Assembly (NCBI GenBank): GCA_033064195.1
Contig: JARBJD010000025.1
Coordinates: 62,001 to 126,000, forward strand
Source of the DNA: Blattamonas nauphoetae
Lineage: Eukaryota > Preaxostyla > Oxymonadida
DNA: 64,000 nt
Direction of reading: 5' to 3'
How positions within the stretch are numbered: position 1 is the first letter of the stretch; every line of letters starts with the position of its first letter. The translations under genes were made by a program, and so were the position numbers. The notes below the pieces were generated by a model that worked only from the letters and a program-made list of their open reading frames with translations, searched no databases and was not told where the DNA came from. Below are positions 51,648-61,846 of this stretch, piece after piece.

Positions 51648-53097
51648 TGAAGTGAGTATTCGATCATCCCACTGATTCGCGATTGTTGAAACAAAACTGT
51701 TCAGAAGGGAAACAGACGAAGAGTGTTTATGAAATGATTCAAAAATGAAAACAAGCAAAGAGAGAAGAACAACGAAAGCTCACTTCATTCATCATCAATT
51801 CTGTTTCGAAGTTTCTTCGTTTCAACAAAAACGCCCAACTCCTCCGAGTGGAACAGCAGCGGCCGTTGTGCTTGCTCCATCCGCTCCTTCTGTCGCTCAC
51901 AGTCGATCGGAAGGAGCGGCTCCATGCCTGTCACAAGAGTGTCCAGCTTCGCGTCGTGCAGTGCGTGGTGTTTGCGTGAGTCGTGAAGTCGTTCTAGCGA
52001 CAGAGACACTCGTGGCGATGAGTGAAGTGTTGGATGAGGAAGACGAATGGTGATGATTCTGGTTCAGAGACAATTAAGATCGAGTTCAGAAATGGCAGAA
52101 AAATACTCACAAGAACAGAATGCGAGGAGAAGAAATCAACAACTGTCAACCATACGAAGGCTAAGCATCAATGAATGATGGATTGGGATGGAAAACCAGG
52201 TGTTGGCGTCAGGATGCGATGAGCGACGTTTCGTCTACAGGAATGAACCAGTTCGGGCTGCGAGGACCAAAATTCTGGCTGTGTACTGGCAATGGTGAAT
52301 GAAATAAAATGATCATGAAGAGATGATACAAATGGAGTGGGAATGGCAAACACTGTCCAAAAGAGCGAGAAATCGTGTGATCATTCAGCCTTCCAAAAGT
52401 GCCATCTGAATGGAGCTTCGTTAGTATCTCCGATCCTTCATTGACGGTTATTGACTGTCCAACTTGGGTATTTTCTAGAATCGACACCAGATCGGGATTT
52501 GCAGGTTCGGTTGACCTTCGTTTTCGCTTCCGAATGTGAGCTCGCTGTGGAACGGCAGTAACCTGATGCAGAACAATTTGTTCCATCTCTGACGATGTAT
52601 CATGCAGAACAAACCCCATGCAGACCAACAGATTCGCCAAGAATGTTTAGGGTCTTCGATTTCGGACGGCTGTTTGGGAATCGGTTCCCGGAACGAGAAA
52701 AATGAGTGAGAGCATAGTCAACTGGCGTGACGATCATGAAACGAAATGTTGATGGCCGTGGAATCGCTGAAATGGGGGGTGCATCCCATTTCGACGAGAT
52801 GAACAAGAAGTGTTTCTGAAATGGTTGAAAGCCGAGATTGGGAAAGATAATCTGGTCACAATGCTTCGTTCAGGGACGCAAGGAATTGTTTGGAGAGAGG
52901 ACGGTTGACGAGGTGACAGTCAAAGACAGCCGCGTTGAGAACGACGAACCCAAAAGAGCAATCCATTTCTGGACGATTGGAGGCCATCCCAGAATCTGTT
53001 CGTCAGCACCAGCAATCAACGCATTCCCAACATCCGAGGAGAGTCCGCAGAAACGAGGTGGAGTCATTCGAGTGAGGTGGATTCGACGCGTCATTTG
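51648..53097 (-). repeat. Inter-gene unit upstream of A12 (leader, small ORF, spacer C, block B of A13)
   Basis: It holds the small ORF (51785-52009), spacer C (about 52200-52640, VLHDTSSEMEQIVL and SILENTQVGQS), and block B (52850-53097). The order matches the unit between A1 and A2, which suggests those two units are the closest relatives across the inversion. Confidence 0.7.
51785..52009 (-). CDS. Small conserved ORF, copy 2 (74 codons)
   Basis: A homologue of 4606-4827: LLPIDCERQKERMEQAQRPL and the terminal KKLRNRIDDE are kept, and the lengths differ by one codon. It also sits directly upstream of an A gene. Unrecognised family. Confidence 0.4.
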   Translation of the reverse strand: MSLSLERLHDSRKHHALHDAKLDTLVTGMEPLLPIDCERQKERMEQAQRPLLFHSEELGVFVETKKLRNRIDDE

Positions 53098-53954
53098 TCT
53101 CAATATTTTTGAAAGTAAACATCGGTTTCACTGTTGTTCCAAGACAATAGAATCTCTTCTCGTTCCAATGAATGGTTTCTGGTCTCAAACTCCAGGGCTT
53201 GAAGCCATTAAATCTTTGTTTGTGTTCGTCATCTTCTCAATCAGGATCCGACAGATGTTCGACCTGACCTTACTCCACTTTCTTTCAACATCAGTCCTCA
53301 GATCAGACGGATATTCATTATCCCACATGTCTGTCGAACGTTTCTTCTTTTGTCACTTTCTTTGAAAATCATAACACTGAGAAAGCTGATCCACTTTTCA
53401 ACGATCGAATCTCTTGAAAATGATGCGAAATTCTTCTCACTGTCCAAGATCAAGGACCAAAAACAGTTTAAAAATCTCTCAGTTAACTATTCTCTCTCTT
53501 AACTACATGTGGATAGTGCTTTTTCCTTCTCATGAGACGATCGGTGATGATAGATTTATCTGGCAAGAGAACGAGTATCAAACTGAGCCGATGGCTTCTT
53601 TCCGAGACTTTATGCAGGTTGTTAACTTCAATCGACAATTTGAGTTGTATGGATCGTTTTCCACATGTTTGCGTTTTTGGCGTTTTTTTTGTGACATTCT
53701 ATCTTTTGTGAACTCTCCATTGTGGAACTGTCTGCCTTCACCTTGTTTCATCTCATTTCCATTTCTCATCCTAGTTTGAACCAAAGAGTGTGTCAAACTG
53801 GGGTTTTCAGAAACCATCCTTTTTGAACGCGATCGAAGTTCAATGTTGAAACAAACCCCTTTTCCGTCATATATATGTGTTTTCAAGTATTTAGAGAAAA
53901 ATAAAAAAAGTGAAACCATCCATAGTGAAATGTTGCTTTTCAAAAATATTTGGA
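53098..53954 (+). mobile_element. E13: 857-bp TIR element downstream of A13
   Basis: The ends TCTCAATATTTTTGAAAG and, in reverse complement, TCCAAATATTTTTGAAAA are inverted. The flanking repeat is CATTTG (53092-53097 and 53955-53960). The pre-insertion sequence is present uninterrupted at about 12461-12480 in another unit, confirming insertion. A near-identical but truncated copy lies at 61089-61832. Interior frames (for example 53169-53364) are not recognised. Confidence 0.8.
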
Positions 53955-53971
53955 CATTTGAGATGTAATCA

Positions 53972-54655
53972 TCACTGCGTTCGAGCATTGAATCCCAACT
54001 TTTGCGAGATTGACTGACAACATGCGACAATCACACCCAAATTTCCGCCTTTTTCGTACATCGACATCTGTTCGAGTGTGTCTTCGAAGCCTTCCGAAAA
54101 CAGAGTTTGCATCATCCGTTTCCCAGATTGGGCCACTTCAGGGCGGTGAATCTTCCATTGAAATATCGAAGTGTTGATGTCGTTCAAAGTAGTCCAGAGA
54201 CGAGTCTCATTTTCGACGAACGAGAGACAACTTGAGAAAGCCATCGCAATCGGAGATGCGAGAACATATTCCAATGTTGGACGATGAAATGGGCTGATTT
54301 CAAGGAGGTTTTTCAACAGATGCATGAACGATGCAAACAAATCTCGATTGAAGGTGTGTCGATTTGAGATCAGAAATGACACAAATTGAGACGATGGAAG
54401 AACGACCTTCTGAAAGATCATTTCACAATGGTTGTATTTGCCGACTGCATATGTGATGTCAAGTTTCCTGAGAGAGAAGTGATCTGCGAGATTGAGACAT
54501 TCGATGATGACCCAATTGAGCTTGTCGATCATCTCTTCATGTCCTGATATTGGTAGTGTATGAGGTTGAACAGTCGCGAAGACATTGGGAACGAGATCAG
54601 ACTCCACGAGCTGACATCGAATTTCGGTTGATGATATATAGAAGATTTGATACAG
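53972..54655 (-). CDS. Array copy A13, 3' part (split by E14)
   Basis: It reads QIFYISSTEIRCQLVESDLV, VQPHTLPISGHEEM, YNHCEMIFQKVVLPSSQF, FHRPTLEYVLASPIAMAF, KRMMQTLFSEGFEDTLEQM and QKLGFNARTQ. Its 5' edge is the E14 TSD (CAG on the plus strand). The frame continues across the insertion as SFLYQIF. Confidence 0.8.
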   Translation of the reverse strand: MYQIFYISSTEIRCQLVESDLVPNVFATVQPHTLPISGHEEMIDKLNWVIIECLNLADHFSLRKLDITYAVGKYNHCEMIFQKVVLPSSQFVSFLISNRHTFNRDLFASFMHLLKNLLEISPFHRPTLEYVLASPIAMAFSSCLSFVENETRLWTTLNDINTSIFQWKIHRPEVAQSGKRMMQTLFSEGFEDTLEQMSMYEKGGNLGVIVACCQSISQKLGFNARTQ

Positions 54656-55536
54656 CAGTCACGGACAAAAGTAAGTGGCCACCCCTTCCTGCATTTATGA
54701 ACAGATGATTTTTCACACTTTTTTCGTAAACACTTCACATTCATGAAAGACGGTAATTTTTCAAATATAAAACAAGAATAGTGTGGTGAAGTGGAAATCA
54801 AGAGATTTGACTGATGTGCCCTGGGAGGCACTTTTGATTGCGGATGTCACAATATGTCTCCTCTTCCAAGAAGAGGAGATGTGACCTGTATAGTCTGTTC
54901 CTCCACTGAGAGCTCTCAACTTCCACTCCTCTCAGAGATACTGGAGGATCCGCGACGAAAAAGTGTGTTTTCTCTCTTCTTCATCCCTCTTCTGACATCC
55001 GTGCAACTCTTCCAACCTCTTTAACTTGTCGTCAGAATGCTTATTCTGTCCTTGTTCGATTGAAAGCTGACAGTTTTGGTGTGAAAAATGTGGGAGAAAA
55101 TGTGCGAATCTCATGTTCTCTACAGCAGGTCATTACAATTGAGAGAAAGTGAGAATACTTAATAACATCGTCAGAGAGAGAGTTTGATGTCTTTACAAAG
55201 CTGGCTGAAGAGGGATGAAGAAGAGAGAAAACACACTTTTTCGTCGCGGATCCTCCAGTATCTCTGAGAGGAGTGGTTGAGCTCTCAGTGGAGGAACAGA
55301 CTATACAGGTCACATCTCCTCTTCTTGGAAGAGGAGACATAATGACATCCGCAATCAAAAGTGCCTCCCAGGGCACATCAGTCAAATCTCTTGATTTCCA
55401 CTTCACCACACTATTCTTGTTTTATATTTGAAAAATTACCGTCTTTCATGAATGTGAAGTGTTTACGAAAAAAGTGTGAAAAATCATCTGTTCATAAATG
55501 CAGGAAGGGGCGGCCACTTACTTTTGTCCGTGACTG
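54656..55536 (+). mobile_element. E14: 881-bp element with inverted arms of about 0.33 kb in A13
   Basis: The arms 54656 to about 54985 and about 55200-55536 are near-perfect inverted copies beginning CAGTCACGGACAAAAGTA. The flanking direct repeat is CAG (54653-54655 and 55537-55539). Removing the element and one CAG restores the A13 frame. No coding capacity beyond the mirrored arms. The superfamily is unclear: a CAGT start suggests Tc1/mariner, but the target is not TA. Confidence 0.8.
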
Positions 55537-55926
55537 CAGAAACGACAACGCTGCTGCGATCATAGTTGAGTGGGGAGATGACATCAGAGTGACAATGCTA
55601 TCCACAAACCCAGATAGTGGTCCTGATGAAGAGTGAACAAAGTCGGTGACGAGTTGGTCTGCTTCTTCTTCGTTGCGCAACTCCTGTTCGACATTCTTCA
55701 GAAATTGTGCGGCTCGGTCTTGAAGGGTCTTGTCAAAAGGATATCCTGCTTTCACGAGGGCAACAAGTGAATTGTAAATCCTCGACTTGTCCTCAAACAA
55801 CATTTTTGAGTTCGAGACGAAATCGAGGAAAAGTTCTTCTTCAAGCGTGACAGTTGGATGTGATTCGAAAGTAACACTCAAACATGCATCAATGGAGGAG
55901 CTCAAAGTCACAGATTCGTCGTTCAT
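55537..55926 (-). CDS. Array copy A13, 5' part
   Basis: It starts MNDESVTLSSSID at 55926 with GGGATGATC 14 nt upstream. It carries FVSNSKMLFEDKS, LVALVKAGYPFDKTLQDR, LVTDFVHSSSGPLSGFVDS and SSPHSTMIAAALSFL, then E14. Confidence 0.8.
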
Positions 55927-56126
55927 TGAGATGAGTTTTGGATCATCCCATTGGTTTTGTTTCACTGATTCAGAACAAACCAGTTGCACAATTCACGAAT
56001 TGTTCTGTGAAATTCAATCAAGGCAAACACAATAATGAGATGGATCATCAACGATAAAAAATTGGTTCCTGTCTGGCATGTTTCACTTTCATCCAGCGTG
56101 TCTCAGTCTCTGTTTCTCAGTCCATA
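55927..56126 (-). repeat. Leader L of A13
   Basis: It includes the GGGATGATC box (55941-55949) and the usual hydrophobic leader reading (IHLIIVFALIEFHRTIREL). It joins directly to the end of D1. Confidence 0.6.
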
Positions 56127-56497
56127 TCATGAAAGGTTCAAACCCAGCAAGTTGTTCCATTCCATCGATCTCACAACAATCGATCGTCCTCGTTTTCCGC
56201 TTTCGTCGTTTCGCAGCTTTTCTTCAACCCATCTTCGATGCCCTCCATTCTCAACATTCGATGCACTGTCTTCCACATCTGTTGCTCGTCTCCCTTTGTA
56301 TCGTTCCATTCCCACTGGGTCTTGTTCATGTGAAACAAAAAGCTCCAAATTGAGTTGTCCGCTTCGAAGAAAGTGAGACAACTTGGGATCGTGAGAAAGA
56401 CTGGCATGTGAAGAACAAAATCCATTGTCGGTTGATAATATGCACATATTCGGATGATTTGGGCGAGAAGAAACACGAAATGCACTGATTGCACAGC
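56127..56497 (-). pseudogene. D1: C-terminal fragment of the D-type ARM-like paralogue
   Basis: It encodes the last third of the D type: YYQPTMDFVLHMPVFLTIPS, CLTFFEADNSIWSFLFHMNK, QMWKTVHRMLRMEGIED, then a frame change and LRNDESGKRGRSIVVRSMEW to NNLLGLNLS. It begins abruptly after an A-type leader (DDSFHSSVHLHFISS reading, 56510-56651), so a leader has been fused to a D tail. The 5' two thirds of the gene are missing. Confidence 0.75.
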
Positions 56498-57627
56498 ATT
56501 GACAAGCGAAGAGGATCATCCCATCGTCCGTTATTTCATGAGAAAAAACTAACATTTGAACAAGAAACAAATTGTATGAAGAAATAAAATGAAGATGAAC
56601 AGAAGAATGAAATGAATCATCTTTGGCAACAAAAGTCTTTCTGCCTGGCATGTTGTCCTTTTATCGAGGAAGTCTCAGTCTATGTCCGCATGCATAAGTG
56701 TTCACTTTCCAACAGCAAACATCAAAGAAGATGAAGCCAGTCATGTGAAAATCTGGACGAGAGATACTTCAGAGCCTGATGGTTAGACGAGAGAGAGGCG
56801 ATGAGTTTCGTTCATGGCGAAGAGATGACAAGAACAGAATTGTTCCGAAAATGGCATGCTCACACAAATTGGACGCGAGTTGGGCTTTGTTCAATGCCAA
56901 TACCGTCCAGTTCAGCGAAAATGAGTTCGTGTTCAGAAATGTAAGAAATTGAGTCAGCAGGACAGAGTCAGGGCTGAATAAATCAACATTGATCCACTGT
57001 TGGAATGCTAAGCACCAACAAAGGACTGAGTGGGGATGAAAAACTGGCGGTCTCGTGGGATGGCGATGAACGACGATTCTTCATCAAGAATGAGCGAGTT
57101 CGTGTCACCAAGACATACATCCCATGCTTTACCTGTTTGGGAGAGGATAAGAGAAAATGAGGATGAAGAGACGACACAAATGGAGATAATGACAGATAGA
57201 GACCAGAACACAGAAAAGGCCGAAGGAATGAAAACAAAATGACAAAATAGCAGAACACACCTCAAACACATCGTGGGTGGCTTTTTCATAGAGGGAAAGT
57301 GTGGCACATCTCATTTCGACGAGATAATCGAGATGTGTTTCGGAGATGTCCAAAAGTCGAGAATGGAAAAGATAATCTGGTCGCAATGCATCGTTCAGGG
57401 ACGCAATGAATTGTGTGGAGAGAGGACGGTTGACGATGTGACAGTCAAAGACAGCCGCGTTGAGAACGACGAACCCAAAAGAGCAAGCCATTTCTGGACG
57501 ATTGGAGGTGATCTCAGAATCTGTTCGTCCGCACCAGCAATCAGCGCATTCCCAACATCCGAGGAGAGTCCACAGAAACGAGTTGGAGTCATTCGAGAGA
57601 GGTGGCTTCGACGGGACATTTGAGTTC
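56498..57627 (-). repeat. Leader, spacer S and block B between D1 and A14
   Basis: 56510-56651 is a leader and 56650-56970 leader type L3. 57000-57307 is spacer type S (SLSPFVSSLHPHFLLSSPKQ reading), shared with 59192-59524. 57362-57623 is block B, open on the opposite strand from IIWSQCIVQGRNEL to ESPQKRVGVIRERWLRRDI. Confidence 0.65.
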
Positions 57628-58706
57628 TTATTCTTCAGTGAATTCCACATTCGATCCCAGAAATTGGATGAGAGAGAGACAATATGAAACAAAACTGAGA
57701 CCATGCTGTCCGTCCTCGTCTTGCACCATCATCTGTTCGAGTGTGTTTTCGAAGCCTTCTGAAATCAGAGCTTGCATCATCCGTTTTCCAGATTGGGCGG
57801 ATTCTGGGCCTTCCATCGTCCATTCATTCGGCATAGATCTGATGTTGATGAGAATGGTGTTGAGTGGAAAAACGTCTTCGGCTGATGAGAGCCAACTTGA
57901 GAATGCCATCACAATCGGAGATGCGAGGACAAACTCCAATATTGGACGATGGAATGGACTGATTCCAACGAATGAGCACAGCAGATACAACACATTGAAG
58001 TCGAATCGTGCTCCAGGAATGTGTCGATTTGAGATCAGAAATGTCGTGAAGTGTGACGATGGGATCACGACCTTCTGGAAGATCATTTCACGATGGTTGT
58101 ATTGGTCGGCTGCAGAAGTGATGCCAAGTTTTCTGAGAGAGAATGGAGATGTGAAATCGACGCAGATGTCGATGATTTTGATCAGATTGTCGAATATGGG
58201 TTCATTTCCAGAAATCGGTAGGGCTTGAGGTTGAAGAGTCGCAAAGACTTTGGCAACGAGATCTGACTTCACGAGATGACATTGAAGTGAAGGGACAGTT
58301 TCAAATATTGTTTTGTAGAGGAACGACAACGCTGCTGCAGTCAACGTTGAGTGGGGAGACGACAGTAGAGTGAGGATGCTCGCTATAAAGTGTGAGTGTG
58401 ACTCTCCTGAAGAGGGAACGAGATCATGATGAGTTTGTCTGGATAATCTGTTTCTCTCCAAGTCGGTTCGAGGTCGTATAGAAATCGGACAGCTCTTTCT
58501 TGAAGGATGTTGTCAAATGGGTATTTGGCTTGAACGAGGGCAACAAGCGAATTGTAAAGAGTTGATTTGTCCTCAAAAGACATTTCAGAATTGGGATCGA
58601 AATTGAGGAATGGTTCTTGCAAAGGAGGGATAATTGAAGTTGATTCTTGTGGACCATTCAGAGAGGCATCGCTGGAGGAGTTCAAAGAAACAGATTCGTC
58701 GTTCAT
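57628..58706 (-). pseudogene. Array copy A14: A-type paralogue with one frameshift
   Basis: From the ATG at 58706 (box 14 nt upstream) it reads FDPNSEMSFEDKS, LVALVQAKYPFDNILQER and DYPDKLIM. The frame then slips by one at about 58425, and the remainder (LVPSSGESHSHFIASILTLL, LQPQALPISGNEP, YNHREMIFQKVVIPSSHF, FHRPILEFVLASP, KRMMQALISEGFENTLEQMM, FLGSNVEFTEE) is unbroken to 57628. Confidence 0.75.
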
Positions 58707-59845
58707 TAAAACGTGAGTTGGATCATCCCATTGTTATTGATGATTCAATGAAAAAGAAACGAGTTGCAAAATACACGAATCATTCCACGAAATGTTATCA
58801 ACACGAAGAGATTAAACGATCCAATCACCAATGACAACAAATAAGTTCCTTTCTGGCAAGTTGGACTTTTGTCGAATGATTCTGAGTCGACGTCCACATA
58901 TCCAGTTTTGTTCTCCTTCCGACAGCAAACAACAAAGCAGGTGAGGCCAGATCCTTCAAAATGTGGACGAGAAATACTTCGGAGTCTGAATGACAGAAGA
59001 AGAGAGGTGACGATTGGTGCACATTTCGACGACATCAGAACAGCATGTGTGTTCGGAAATGGCATGTTGAAACAATGGGATGGGAGTTGCGATTCATTTG
59101 ATGCCGATATCGTCCAGTTCAGTGGATGAGAATGCGAGATGTTCAGAATGGACAGATAAGCGTCACTGAAACATGGGACGGGTACAACAAATCAGCAATT
59201 ATCCACTGTTGGAAGGTTAAGCACCAACGAAGGACTGAGTGGGGATGAAAAACTGGCCGTCTCGTGGGATGGCGATGAATGACGATTCTTCGTTATGATT
59301 GAGCGAGTTCGCGTCACCAAGACATACATTCCATGCTTTACCTGTTTGGGAGAGGATAAGAGAAAATGAGGAGGAAGAGACGACACAAATGGAGATAATG
59401 ACAGATAGAGACTAGAACACAGAAAAGGCCGATGAAATGAAAAGAAAATGACCGAAATAGCAGAACTCACCTCAAACAAAGATTGGATGGTTGTGGAATG
59501 GTGTGAATTTGGGGCGAATCCCATTTCGATGAGAAAAACGAGAAGTGTTTCCGAGATGGTTCAAAAGTCGAGAATGGGAAAGATAATCTGGTCACAATGC
59601 ATCGGTCAGGGACGCCAGGAATTGTTGGGTGAGAGGAAGGTTGACGATGTGACAGTCAAAGACAGCCGCGTTGAGAACGACTAACCCAAAACAGCAAACA
59701 ATTTCTGGACGATTGGAGGCCATCCCAAAATCTGTTCGTGTGCACCAGCAATCAGAGCATTCCCACCATCCGAGGAGAGTCCGCAGAAATCATTGTGGAG
59801 TCATTCGAGAGAGTCAACTTTGACGTGACATTCGAGAGTCATCAT
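58707..59845 (-). repeat. Inter-gene unit upstream of A14 (leader L3, spacer S, block B of A15)
   Basis: 58745-59110 is leader L3 (LSLVIGSFNLFVLITFRGMI). 59192-59524 is spacer S. About 59570-59830 is block B. This is the only block B copy checked in which the opposite-strand frame is broken (VEND then TAA). Confidence 0.65.
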
Positions 59846-60919
59846 TCACCGATTATTTTCATTCGATCCCAGCAATTGTGTAATTGATTGACACTCGTCC
59901 ACAAGACGGAAACCAGAATATTCGCTCTTGTCGTATTTCAACATCTGTTCGAGTGTGTCTTCGAATCCTTCCGAAAACAGAGCTTGCATCATCCAGTTCC
60001 AAGGTTGGGCCGCTTCGGGGCCTTCTTCCTTCCATTCCATCTGTGATTGTGCAATGTAGTCGATATAGTTCCTGAGACCACCATCATATTCGATGAACGA
60101 GAGACAATTTAAAAACATCATCGTAATCGGAGAAGTGAGGACAAATTCCAACGTGGGACGATGAAATGGGCTGATTCGAAGGAGTACGGTCAAAGGATGC
60201 ATAAAGGAGCCAAACAATTGGCCATTGAGGACGTCCCGATTGGAGATCAGAAATGTCACAAATTGAGACGATGGAAGCACGACTTTCTGAAAGATCATTT
60301 CACGATGGTTGAATGCATCGACTGCAGTTGTGATGCCAAGGTGGCTGACGAAAAGTGGATCAGCGAGTTCGAGGCAACAGACGATGATTTGGATGAGATT
60401 GTCGAAAATCGTTTTATTTTCTGATATTGGCAGTGTGTGAGGTTGAACAGTCACTAACACTTTGGTGATAAGATCAGATTCCAAGAGACGACATCGATTT
60501 GTTTTCGATGATACGGATGTCGTTTCGTACAGGAATGACGACGCTGCTTCCACCACAGTCGAGTGGGGACATGACAGTAAAATGAGAATGCTATCTATAA
60601 AGCCAGATGGTGATCTGGCTGAAGAGGGAACGAGGTCTGAAATGAGTCTGTTTGCCATAATATGATGGTTCAATATCGGCTCAAGGCTCTTCAGAAGCCG
60701 AACAGCATTGTTCTGCAGTGCTTTGTTAAATGTGTATCCCGCTTTCACGAGGGCAACAAGCGAACAGTAAATCCTCGATATGTCATCAAACGTTAATCTT
60801 GATTTCGGATCGAAATGCAGGAAAGGTTCTTCCTCATGATTGGCAGTCGAAGGAGATTCGAAAGTAACGCTCAAACAGGCATCACTGGAGGACTTCAAAG
60901 AAACAGATTCGTCGTTCAT
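59846..60919 (-). CDS. Array copy A15: intact A-type paralogue (358 codons)
   Basis: An unbroken member: FDPKSRLTFDDIS, LVALVKAGYTFNKALQNN, LISDLVPSSARSPSGFIDS, CPHSTVVEAASSFLYETT, VQPHTLPISENKT, FNHREMIFQKVVLPSSQF, FHRPTLEFVLTSP, MMQALFSEGFEDTLEQM and QLLGSNENNR. The box GGGATGATC lies 14 nt before the ATG. Its last 60 residues are very close to A8, suggesting gene conversion. Confidence 0.85.
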   Translation of the reverse strand: MNDESVSLKSSSDACLSVTFESPSTANHEEEPFLHFDPKSRLTFDDISRIYCSLVALVKAGYTFNKALQNNAVRLLKSLEPILNHHIMANRLISDLVPSSARSPSGFIDSILILLSCPHSTVVEAASSFLYETTSVSSKTNRCRLLESDLITKVLVTVQPHTLPISENKTIFDNLIQIIVCCLELADPLFVSHLGITTAVDAFNHREMIFQKVVLPSSQFVTFLISNRDVLNGQLFGSFMHPLTVLLRISPFHRPTLEFVLTSPITMMFLNCLSFIEYDGGLRNYIDYIAQSQMEWKEEGPEAAQPWNWMMQALFSEGFEDTLEQMLKYDKSEYSGFRLVDECQSITQLLGSNENNR

Positions 60920-61088
60920 GGAAATGAGAGTAAGATCATCCCATTGGTTGCAATTCTCTGATGCCCAACAAACCAGTTGCACAATTCACGAATTGTTCGA
61001 TGAAATGCAATCGAGACAAACAGAATAACGAGATGAATCATCAACGACAACAAGGGTACGTATAGAGGCAGATCCGGTTTTCTATAAG
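60920..61088 (-). repeat. Leader of A15 with an E6-like terminal remnant
   Basis: 60920-61050 is leader L. 61057-61080 (GGTACGTATAGAGGCAGATC and on) resembles the E6 terminus GGTTAAGTATAGGCGCAGAT, so a Mutator-like end survives here as a short remnant, directly abutting the truncated E13 copy. Confidence 0.5.
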
Positions 61089-61832
61089 TCTCAATATTTT
61101 TGAAAGTAAACATCGGTTTCACTGGTATTACAAGACTATAGAATCTCTTCTTGTTCCGATGAATGGTTTCTGGTCTCAAACTCCAGGGCTTGAAGCCATT
61201 AAATCTTTGTTTGTGTTCGTCATCTTCTCAATCAGGATCCGACAGATGTTCGACCTGACCTTACTCCACTTTCTTTCAACATCAGTCCTCAGATCAGACG
61301 GATATTCATTATCCCACATGTCTGTCGAACGTTTCTTCTTTTGTCACTTTCTTTGAAAATCATAACACTGAGAAAGCTGATCCACTTTTCAACGATCGAA
61401 TCTCTTGAAAATGATGCGAAATTCTTCTCACTGTCCAAGATCAAGGACCAAAAACAGTTTAAAAATCTCTCAGTTAACTATTCTCTCTCTTAACTACATG
61501 TGGATAGTGCTTTTTCCTTCTCATGAGACGATCGGTGATGATAGATTTATCTGGCAAGAGAACGAGTATCAAACTGAGCCGATGGCTTCTTTCCGAGACT
61601 TTATGCAGGTTGTTAACTTCAATCGACAATTTGAGTTGTATGGATCGTTTTCCACATGTTTGCGTTTTTGGCGTTTGTTTCGTGACATAATATCTTTTGT
61701 GAACTCTCCATTGTGGAACTGTCTGCCTTCACATTGTTTCATCTCATTTCCTTCTCTCATCCTAGTTTGAACCAAAAAGTGTGACAAACTGGGGTTTTCA
61801 GAAACCATCGTTTTTGAACGCGATCGAAGTTC
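61089..61832 (+). mobile_element. E13 truncated copy
   Basis: It is nearly identical to 53098-53840 from the left end TCTCAATATTTTTGAAAG onward. The right end is missing: the match stops at GAAGTTC, where D2 sequence begins. Few differences (for example a TTT/GTT change near 61677) point to a recent copy. Confidence 0.8.
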
Positions 61833-61846
61833 TGTTTCTATCCACA

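Noticed and set aside
2434-60982. Leader L as an N-terminal extension (transmembrane segment) of the A proteins
   Set aside because: It is in frame in A3, A9 and A10 but out of frame in A4 and A7, so the conserved ATG after the box is the better start.
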